A DNA stretch of 34,265 bases from Hydnum rufescens UP504 (Eukaryota > Basidiomycota > Agaricomycetes > Cantharellales > Hydnaceae). Of the stretch, positions 22,801-31,866 are shown piece by piece. The notes under the pieces were generated by a model that worked only from the letters and a program-made list of their open reading frames with translations, did no database searches and was not told the origin of the DNA. The stretch covers positions 1-34,265 of the forward strand of contig MU129297.1 in the NCBI GenBank assembly GCA_014904985.1, read 5' to 3'. The stretch's first letter is position 1. Every line of letters starts with the position of its first letter. A program made the translations under genes and the position numbers.

Positions 22801-23565
22801 GACAGTTGACATACACTGTAGCAGTTGATACATGCCGTGGGGTTTGATGTATGCCCCTAATAGCTGCAACTCACTGCCTCATATGCATGGCAAGTCCATG
22901 CGCATGTTGCATTATAGAAGAGGGATTGGGAGCTCCAATGACTGTCAAATCAAACTCTGGTTCAGCCAGTGTGTAGATGGGAGACTGTATTTCTATTTTT
23001 ATTCAATGGGCTGGTTCGCTCTGATGGTTGATCACTCTCTAACAAGTTGTGTATGGGATTTAGTGATGGATAAGGTGATGGTATGGACTAGCTATAGTCA
23101 ATGATATATTGTGGGATGCTTGTGAAAGGCTTATATGTGTTGTATTGGATCATTTACTGCTATTTGTATGTACCTATTTGTGTCCTCCTGGTCAAAATGT
23201 GGATTCTAAAGAGGGTTCTAGACTAGTTTAAGCTTGATTCAGTGTATCAATGTGTTTCTTTCTTCTTCTGACTAGACTTTGTTGTTACTCACTTTTCCTT
23301 GGATGTCCAGCAACTCTAACCTTAGGTCCTGCAACTATCCTTGGCTCAGTATTTTGTGTAGAGGGCTTCCAGTGACTTAGTCTTAACAACCTTGTATATG
23401 ACTTAGCTCCAGATGGCTTTAGATCAGTACTCTCTTCAGATGCAAGCAGATTTGTAGACAGTAGTGTATTCCAGTAGTGAGGAGATGGGGGGGATACAGG
23501 AAAATCTACCAGCTTTTATACCTTTCTGAAGGTGGCTGTGTTTAAAGAATATGACTCACTCCTAG
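22801..23565. other. Non-coding stretch
   Basis: No gene supported; AT-rich, T-rich text with no long frame except a 90-codon one at 22832-23104 that shows no family pattern. Confidence 0.5.
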
Positions 23566-23735
23566 GTGAGTCATAGGTGAGAACAATAGGGTTGTCAAGG
23601 AGGGTGAGTCATTCATAAACAGAACAAAAGGGTTGCTAAGAAGGTGTTATCTTTCATACAGTGGTTGCAAGGGAAGTGAGTCATTCATAAACAGAACAAA
23701 AGGGTTGTCAAGGAGGCATTATCTTTCTTATCTGT
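23566..23735. repeat. Short direct repeat, GTGAGTCAT type
   Basis: GTGAGTCATTCATAAACAGAACAAAAGGGTTG-type units start at 23604 and 23676 (72 apart), with a shortened version at 23566 (GTGAGTCATAGG...). Each is followed by (T)CAAGGAGG and, in the full copies, TTATCTTTC. Function unknown. Confidence 0.8.
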
Positions 23736-23920
23736 GAATTTCTAGAAGTTATTTGTGGCAATGGGAGATGAAATCAAAGGATATTTCTGAGTTCTTGGAG
23801 ATTAATTTGTTTGTAGTCCAGTGGTTAAGGTGTTTTTGTTGCTGGTTGATAATGGGGACAAGTGCATGGGATGGGATTTGATGCAGAAACAACAGTTTGC
23901 ATCTGTAATAGATGTTCTTG

Positions 23921-24250
23921 GTATCATTCAATGTGTATTTTTAACAGCATTCTGGGAGCAGTGGTTCTGAGCAGATCGGATGCGAACTGACAGAGAAATT
24001 TGTAAAATACTAATGGGTGTTGATTCTGATAGTAATATTGTTCTGTAGAGCTCAGTTTTAATTTGTTCTTCACATGCTCAGTACCATTGGATGCGTATTT
24101 TTTATATATTTCTAGGCGCAGTTGTTCTGAGAAGATTGGATGCAAACTGATGGGGAAATTTGTTTTTTACTGAAAATTCCGGATTTTGATAGTAATATTG
24201 GTCTGGAGAGTGCAGTTCTGGTCTGTTCGACTTGTGTTTGGTATCATTCA
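23921..24250. repeat. 160 bp tandem repeat, two copies
   Basis: GTA(T/C)CATT(C/G) marks the unit start at 23921, 24081 and 24241, exactly 160 bases apart each time. Inside, GGTTCTGAGCAGATCGGATG and GTTGTTCTGAGAAGATTGGA correspond, as do GATAGTAATATTGTTCTGTAG and GATAGTAATATTGGTCTGGAG. AT-rich and non-coding. Confidence 0.85.
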
Positions 24251-24480
24251 AAAGGTGTGAATCATGGCTTTCCAAGCATTATATGGGCATGCCTCTCTGA
24301 TTGAAACTGATGGAGTAATTGAACAAATTCTGTTTTCATGCATAGCCATAATTAATTTTGTAATAGGTCACATGATCATTCCTCAGGCTGGGATTAATGG
24401 ATATCCGCATTTTCTGATACTGGATGTTTTTATCTTCCACAGCATGACTAGCATCAACTGCTCTTACACTGGTGGAGATT

Positions 24481-24756
24481 GAGGGATCAGTCCAAGACCC
24501 TACCTCCATGAATAACAGGACCAAGCAAAACCTGGCTCCTGCTATGCCAAGGACTACCTTGGTTGACCTTTGCGCTCCCCCCCTGGCCCCCTCACACTGA
24601 ATATCTCCTCTTGATCCAGCTGTGTTCAGTAGAGTTCCAGCCATGGCCCCTTTGCAGACTTCGCAGAGAGACCTCATCTCCCAGGTTTTGGAGAGCTCTC
24701 CTGCCATCGAACTCATAGCTCATGCTCCAGCCTTCTTAGGAAGGGAATTCAGATCA
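24481..24756 (+). pseudogene. Gene fragment cut by the LTR-like repeat
   Basis: A plus frame from 24481 runs to the start of the repeat at 24757 with one TGA (24598-24600). It reads MNNRTKQNLAPAMPRTT early, and QTSQRDLISQVLESSPAIE and APAFLGREFRS late, an amphipathic helical pattern that looks genuinely coding. The repeat begins directly after, so the fragment appears truncated by that insertion. Family not recognised. The minus frame over the same bases looks like a shadow. Confidence 0.4.
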
Positions 24757-24893
24757 TGTAAACACAAATAATTCTGGTGTAAGTCTGGCCAAGTCTGAAA
24801 GAATCCATGCAAGAATGAGATAACAAGGCAGGAGAGACCAGAGGAGCAGTCCAGCAGCCCAGAAGGGACTAGGTGGAATTGGGAGTGGCTGGT
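24757..24893 (+). repeat. Dispersed repeat, copy 2
   Basis: Second copy of 22424-22570, lacking the TATA and poly(A) part found after the first copy. Similarity stops at GAGTGGCTGGT (24893), where unrelated sequence begins. Confidence 0.9.
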
Positions 24894-26043
24894 CCTTAGC
24901 TCGCAGATCACACTAGGAGAAACTCAGAACTGTAGTCTGGAGTAACAGCAGAAATCCTGAGAGACCAAAGCTGAGGTCTCTGGACTTCACTGCTGGACTA
25001 CTTATACATGATTGCTATACTACAGGGGAGTGATCACTAAACAGGAAATGGTTACAGGGGGGGCAGGAACAGGAAGGTGGGCAGGGGGAAAGTAGACAGG
25101 AACAGGAACATGCAGGAGCATATCGGAAGCAACAGGAAATGAAAAGGAAATTAAATTAAATTGGAAGCAGACCAGAAGCAAGCTGGAAGCAAACCAAACT
25201 CAGGGGAGGCAGGGGTGGAGTGGAGTGGACAGAGGGAGGAGTGGTCTGGAGTAGACTGGAGTAGATCAGAAAAAGGGTGGAACCCTGACAATGAGGCTTG
25301 CACCAAGTCCCTTCTACTTCCTGCCACTGATCTCCAGAGCAAATTCACTATTCCTGCTCCAGCTTTATGGTCTGGTCCTATGCCAACTGTCTGTTGTGAA
25401 CACAGAATGTTTGGAACATCCCTTGGATCCATTCCCTGATGCACAAGGAGATGAAGCCTATAAGAAAATTTTGGCTGCTGGAAAGTCAGGCATGGAGTGA
25501 GCACAGGATGAAGTGCAGGTGCTTGAAACAGTGCCCCACCCCTGAGCAGATATTTGTTGATCCTTGGTAACATCACAGGCAATGGTGGCAGCAACTGGGT
25601 GTTCAAGCAGAACTAGTTTTCAGGTGGCAGCAGTGCCCACAATATGTGACTCAATACTGCAGTGAGTAATGGTAGTGTCTAACAGGGTTTTCAGTGTCTG
25701 TGGTCACAGTGACTTCAGAGTACCTCTGGCACTCTGTGCCATTTTCAGTCCAGGGTCTCATGTAGTGATTGGCATATTAGCAAGTGCTCCACAGGTTACC
25801 AATATAAGGATCTGGGACTAAATCAATGGGACCCTGGCCCCTTGGACCATTCTAATTAGTTAAGCTTCATGGTCAGTACAGGTGTACAACTACCCATTCT
25901 GGATATGCAACTCTGTAATGTGATCCTTAAAGCCCAGCAATGGTTGGAGCAAGTGACAAAATATTCACTGCCCTCCCTACTGCTAGGAGGGAGGATTCCT
26001 GGCCTCTGGATATGGTAGTGAGTATGTCAATGCTGTTTACATG
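24894..26043. other. Purine-rich and decayed sequence, no clear gene
   Basis: 25040-25275 is purine-rich, with many AGGAACAGGAA, GGAAGCA and TGGAGTAGA phrases, and may be part of an old LTR. A plus frame at about 25410-25500 contains GDEAYKKILAAGKSGME, perhaps a scrap of a protein. 25500-26043 shows nothing I can assign. Confidence 0.4.
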
Positions 26044-26401
26044 CTATGAAGCCCTCAAACCACCAGCATCTTCTCCTTCACAAAGCAGTTCTTTACATTG
26101 TACCCACTCTGCCCCACACTTGAAGTGCTGAAAATCAATCTGAGTGCAAGGCCCCATGATGTGATGGTTAGGGTGCTCAAGGGACCCATGGTAGGCTGCA
26201 GGAACCCAGAGAATAAACTCACCACCAGGCCCCAAAATCCACCCATCATCAAGTTGAAAAGAGTTGGGGGGAAGTGGGAATAGGTGGACAGGATATTGAA
26301 GGATGTGTTTGGATACTGCAGTGGGGAATGGCAAAATTTTTGAGTGTTGTCCCAGATGCCAGAGTGATTGACTCACAGTCAGAGGATAAAGCAATAGATG
26401 A

Positions 26402-28206
26402 GGGGTGATCATCATGCCCCTCCTTCAACTGGCCAATGCCCACACCCATCCCTGCATTCCACAGTCTTATGGTCATGTCCAAGGAGCCAGAAGCAATCTG
26501 CATGCCATCTGGGGAGAAGGCAATGGACATGATGTGACCATGATGCCCCCTCATTGGCTGACCAAGGCTCACACCTGTCTCCACATTCCACAGTTGTATG
26601 GTTTTTTCCAAGGAACCAGAAGCAATATGCTTGCCATCAGGTGAGAAAGCAATGGACTTGACAGCATCATCATGTCCCTCCATTGGGTGGCCAATGCTGG
26701 CACCCATCTCTACATTCCAGAGTTGAATGGTCTTGTCATTTGAGCCAGAAGCAATCTGCTTGCCATCAGGTGAGAATGCAATGGACCTGACAGTATCATC
26801 ATGCCCCCTCATTGGCTGACCAATGCTCACACCTGTCTCCACATCCCAGAGTTGTATGGTCTTGTCGGAGGAGCCAGAAGCAATCTGCTTGCCATCAGGT
26901 GAGAAAGCAATGGACCAGATGGTACCACCCTGCCCCTCCAGCTGCCCAATGCTCACAGTCCCTACATTCCATAGTATGGTCTTGTCCTGGGAGCCAGAAG
27001 CAATCTGCTTGCCATTGGGTGAAAAAGTAATGGAAAAAATGGCACCATGACCCTCCATTGGGTGGCCAATGCTCACACCTGTCTCCACATCCCAGAGTTG
27101 TATGATCTTGTCTAAGGAGCCAGATGCAATATGCTTGCCATCAGGTGAGAAAGCAATGCATGAGATGGCATCACCATGGCCTTCCATTGGCTGGCCAACC
27201 CTTGCACTTGTCTCCACATTCCAGAGTTGTATAGTCTTATCCTGAGAGCTGGAAGCAATCTGCTTGCCACCAGGTGAGAAAGCAATGCACAGGATGTCAC
27301 CATGATGCCCCTCCATTGGCTGGTCAATGCTTGCACCCATCTCAAGATTCCAGAGTTGTATGGCCCCATCTGAAGACCCAGAAGCAATCTGCTTGCCATC
27401 AGGGGAGAAAGCAATGCACATGATGGGATCATCATTCCTCATTGGCTGGCCAATTCTTGCCCCTGTCTCTGCATTCCAGAGTTGGATGGTCTTGTCAAAG
27501 GAGCCAGAGGCAATCTGCTTGCCATCAGGTGAGAAAGCAATGGAGAAGATCACATTATCATGGCCTTCTATTGGCTGGCCAATCTTTGCACCTGTCTCCA
27601 CATTCCAGAGTTGCACAGTGTGATCAGTGGAGGCAGAAGCAATATAGTTGCCATGAGGGGAGAAGGCAATGGATGTGATGGCACCATGATACCCTTTCAT
27701 TGGCTGGTGAATGCTCATGCCTGTCTCCACATCCCACAGTTGTATGGTCCAGTCTATAGAGCTGGAAGCAATCTGCTTGCCATCAGGGGAGAAAGCAATG
27801 CACAAGATGGCATTGTTATGCCCCCCATTGGCTGGCCAATCCTTGCACCTGTCTCTACATTCCACAGTTGTATGGTCTTGTCTGAGGAGCCAGAAGCAAT
27901 TTGGTTGCCATGAGGGGAGAAAGCAATGGACATGATGGTACCATGATGCCCTTCCATTGGCTGCCCAATGCTCACACCTTTCTCCACATCCCAGAGTTGT
28001 ATAGTCTTATCTTGAGAGCCAGAAGCAATTAGCTTGCCATCTGGTGAGAAAGCAATGGACCAGATGGGACCATCATGTCCCTCCATAAGGTGGCCAATGC
28101 TTGTACCTGTCTCCACATCCCAGAGTTGTATGGTCTTGTCATGGGAGCCAGAAGCAATCTGTTTGCCATCAGGTGAGAAAACAACAGATGTTACAGCTTG
28201 GTGATG
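26402..28206 (-). repeat. WD40 repeat array, 14 units of ~129 bp
   Basis: Fourteen 42-43 residue repeats of the form H..xIxSIAFSPDGKQIASGS, then xDKTIQLWxVETGxxIGQPMEG, plus a degenerate fifteenth. Fourteen equals two seven-bladed propellers. Units are near-identical in the framework and vary at the 3-4 residues after the first His (HQAVTS, DGPIWS, HGTIMS, NNAILC, GDAISC, DDTVRS) and near the end of each unit. Two units are one to four residues short (the seventh and tenth). The C6 frameshift falls between units three and four. Confidence 0.95.
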
Positions 28207-30628
28207 TCCTTCCAAGAGCAGCATGATCCTTGGCCAGTGCTGAAGCTGTCCGTGAGCAAGTTTGGCCACTCCAGGAAATTGACCTTGCCACCTCTGATAT
28301 AGGTGTGATGACATGGGGGCAAATGTCAGACCAGAGAGGTAGATGTGAGGCATGCTGGTTGCAATGGCACTTGCAAACATGGTGATGAATTGCATGCCAT
28401 CCTGTTGCAGCTCAACAAGGTCTGTGGCAATCTGCAGGATGCATAATAAGACTCAGCTCACAGTTTCAGCATGTGATGGAATTGGAGCCATCCTTACATC
28501 AGCATGACTAAGGGAGGCCAATGCAGTTTGAGGGGAGCTCTCCATAAGGCTCATAACTTCCAACCAGTGTAAGAAATCCTTCTGAAAGAATGATTCCAAG
28601 GATTTCTGAGCAAAATTACTACTAGGTGTTGTGGACACATGGAATCCCCAGAATCGACAGGCATAATGCAAGTGATGAGGAATGTGTTTTTCCCGAAGAC
28701 CCTGAATGTTGGGGATGGCGGCATTGCGAAGGAATGACGTCGGAATTTGGCAGATATTGAATGTCAAGCTCTTGTCCATCACTCTGAAGCATGCAAGGGC
28801 CATGTGCTGATTTGCTTCATCTCTGTCAATGTAGAAATCTTGGTTGTGCTTCGGGTCACACAAGAAATCACGATAAGATGAGTGGAGGCACAATGGGCTG
28901 ATCATCACCGTGTGTACCACTAAGGAGTGAGGCAAGATGCTTCACAATTCCTCGCTGTATCTCCATATCATCATCATCCAGACTGATGATAGAGTCGGGT
29001 GGAACTAGTTGCACAAGAGCACGGAGTGATAAAGGCTCCTGTGCACATAGGATTCAACCCAGGATTGACTTGACCTGTGTTACTGCTATCTCATCGGAAG
29101 GATCGCAGTGCTCTTTCATGACAGTGCTATACAGCCCATATAGCCCTTTATCAGCAGCCAGCACCTTCCCAATCTGACGCCGTGGGTCGGCGCCAGCATA
29201 ACGGCTGCAAATGAAGCGACAGGCGGTGGCAGCCCACTGAAAGGAAGTTTCGGCCATCCGAATGAGTGCATCCAGCTGCTTCCGGTACTTCTCCCCGCGG
29301 AATTCATTCACGTCATGCAGTTCATTGCGTATATACTTCGCAATATCGCGCGAGGTCTGATGAGGCGGGATGTCGTCCACAAGCATGATGTCAACACCAG
29401 GTGACGGGGACTGCAATGCATCTTGAATATCGCGCTCATATCTCGAAGTGACCACGACTCGAAGACCCGGAGGAAGTTCTGAGGCTCGCTTTGTTAGAAT
29501 GGCGAGCGCATCGGCGCGAGCCGCAACGTCCCCAGATTCATCAAACGCATCAATGAAAATAACGGTCTCCCCCAGGGCCCTATCATCTTTGAATGATTTC
29601 AGGATGAAGTGCTCGAACTGCAATTTGCAGTCAAGCGTTGTTCGTATCGCGGTGTCGTTCTTGACCGCATCGACAAGGCATTGTTTCCTGGAGCTATCGA
29701 GGTCGGTGAGGTCTCGAGCGATCGTACTGAACAGGTTGGTCAGGTTTGCGAGGGGTCTATTTTTGTCGAAGCCGTAATACGACCCCTTGCGTTCCAGGTC
29801 AGAAATCCTTTTCGCACATGAGCGAAGGATCGACGATTTCCCTACACCCGCCGTGCCACACAACCAGAGCACACGAGACGATTCGTTAGAGTTCAATGTT
29901 ATTGAGCCCCTTGAATCAAACGACGGCACATCCGCTCCAACAGCCCAACTCACTATAGCGTTGATGACCTCGGTACGTGTGCCTCGTAAGCACCCTTTAT
30001 CCAGATCGTGATGGGCGTCCGGGGCGTATTTCAGTTCGCTGAGCACTTGCAAATCATCTGGGGACCATCTTAGAACGCAGATTTTGACCGAACACATACA
30101 AGAAGCACTTACGAACTTGATTCACGACATCTAAGACACGATGCGTAATCACGGAGCATTGTATATTCGCATGATCAATCAGATTCCGATGGAGGCTCTC
30201 AAGGGTCGTCTTGTAGCTATCGATCCGTGCGTCCACAAGAGAAACTGTATACTTCGCCGTGCGTTTGACTGCGGCCCATGCCAATCAGTCCTGGAGTAAG
30301 AGAACATGCGAGATTCCACATACCGAAGGACTTGTCCCTGCAATAGTCCCGAATGAAATACGCGCATTCAATTACTTGGCGAAGTATTTGGTTGATGATG
30401 TCTTGATCCCTTTCCGAGCGTTTCTTCAACTCCTCGGCTTCGTCGGTAAAAGAACAGCTATCGGCCATAGTCCGTGCCAACCCCGTCACCTTAGCATCTC
30501 GGTCACTCTGGGCGGAAGCAATCTAATGAAACAACAGTCAGAGAGCATACATATACAAAACTTGATTCCCGTCGTACCCTATACGCTGCTGAGACAACTC
30601 CCTATGCTAACTTGATCCAGGGGTGAAC

Positions 30629-30690
30629 CTGTTTGTAAATACCTCTTAGTAGGTAGTCGCGGGGCCCGGTAATTCAGGATAGAAACGTGC
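30629..30690 (-). other. Possible GC-AG intron in the NLR gene
   Basis: Joining GAG at 30693-30691 to GTT at 30628 restores the family reading MLAE then VHPWIKLA. The intron would begin GCACGT and end ACAG, with a good branch site TACTAAG inside. A GT donor four bases on (GTTTCT) gives the wrong frame. Either a genuine GC-AG intron or a donor lost by mutation. Confidence 0.55.
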
Positions 30691-31484
30691 CTCCGCGAGC
30701 ATATCACCAACTTCCACAAGTGCGCGAAGGCGACTCTGCAAGAGCTGCCAAGCATCGGACTGGGCTGTGATTTCTGTTACAAGTGGGGAGGTAGCTTGAA
30801 TGGCGTTTTCGACAACCGGTAGTCCGGGACCTAGCTGCTCGGCAGCCTGGTTGGCATTCTGGACAGCCTCGGCGGTGGATGCGAGAGAGGACGCCATAGA
30901 TATTGTCAATTCCCCGAATTTGTCGTTCGTGTCATCTTTCAAATCAAGCTGTAGCTCTGCAGCCATAAAGACATGCGTGAGCATGGCACTTTCTTGGTAA
31001 ACATGGGGCAGCTTCACCTTTGTGTGTCATGTCTGTCGTGGAGGAGAGATCCAAAGTACATGATGCGATGATCCGCCCCGAACGTCCAAAACGGTGCTTG
31101 CGCAAATGAATAGCGGCTCTGCAATCGATAGTCGTTGGAGTCACCGTGCTGCTGAGAGAATGTGAATGAAGAGCGACAAGGACATGTACGCGAGGGAGGC
31201 GTACAACTCTTCCCCGAAGGGATCCTTCCACGTCACAGCCTCATGTGTTGCCTCGATGTAGTCTGACTTTGGGGAACGCAGCCCAGTGACAGTAGTAGGA
31301 GGCTCGATGGTAAAGTGTAGGCGGTATTGTTTTGATGTGTGCAGAAGGCGACTGCTGCATCTGGCTTCTGTCGCGACGCCAAAAAGGTCTGTGAGACGCG
31401 AATTTCTAGGATGCAAGCAGACGGCACACCAGAAATATAGACTTTGCGCATGTCCGCCGGATCCAGCGGGTCTTTGGATGCCAT

Positions 31485-31866
31485 GATGTTTGACAGAGCA
31501 CTCTAACTGGATTACCAGACGTTTAAAAGTGATAGACGATGCTATGATACTGAGTGGCACCCGAGTGAGGCGGAGATCGATTTTGCAACGAGGCTTAGTA
31601 GGAAGTTGCTGATGTAATCACCCGGCCGCTGTGGCTATATCACTCTTGAGTCCAAAGGCACGACGACGGAAGAGTGGAGGCTGGCGAATGGAGGAGTGAT
31701 GAGTCGGCTCGAACCGGGCGTTGCATCCGGAGGCCGAGCTGCACGACGACCTCAGGAGATAGCTACTGCTAGAGTCACCGACTGTTCTTTAGCTTCCGTT
31801 CTTTATCGTTTTCCCTAAGGATCCTCTAAGACGACTATCGTTCAAGTTACATTTATCACAGAGAAC
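31485..31866. other. Divergent intergenic region
   Basis: About 380 bp between the NLR start (-) and the retroelement gag start (+). CpG-rich, including CCCGGCCGC near 31621. Just before the gag ATG lies a pyrimidine-rich tract with TTTATCG and CTAAGG phrases. I cannot point to a clear TATA box for either gene. Confidence 0.45.

Larger units (their letters stand above)
26044..31484 (-). pseudogene. NLR receptor: C2-like / NACHT / 14x WD40, broken
   Basis: Fungal STAND-type immune/incompatibility receptor. From the 5' end: MASKDPLDPADMRKV start (31484); probable C2-like part (AVTWKDPFGEELYASL, 31230); helical linker (30980-30330); NACHT with Walker A GTAGVGKSS (29845) and Walker B VIFIDAFDES (29560); winged-helix-like part (LHSSYRDFLCD, HLHYACRFWGFH); 14 WD40 repeats; conserved tail (GWILGPGGEFILWVP, 26230). 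Introns 30523-30577, 30269-30323, 30058-30112 (55 bp each) and 28432-28497 (66 bp) keep phase throughout. A fifth, 30629-30690, needs a GC donor; a further one near 31020-31150 is likely. Breaks: TAG 30602-30604 where the family has Trp (TGG); TGA 29054-29056; an apparent 2-base deletion near 28886; a lost base in a C6 run at 27821-27826; a frame change at a G6 run near 26266. The product would have sat in the cytoplasm, sensing ligands through the WD40 propellers. The 5' half is CpG-rich, the WD40 half almost free of CpG. Confidence 0.9.

Noticed and set aside
23566..24250. CRISPR-like array
   Set aside because: Units are long, imperfect and few, with no conserved short repeat and unique spacers, and the host is eukaryotic.
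26812..27913. Several plus-strand ORFs antisense to the WD40 array
   Set aside because: They repeat with the 129 bp unit and have Ser/Gln/Cys-rich shadow composition; the minus frame is clearly the coding one.
29448..30011. Plus ORFs opposite the NACHT domain
   Set aside because: The minus strand carries Walker A and B motifs in frame with phase-consistent introns, so these are shadows.
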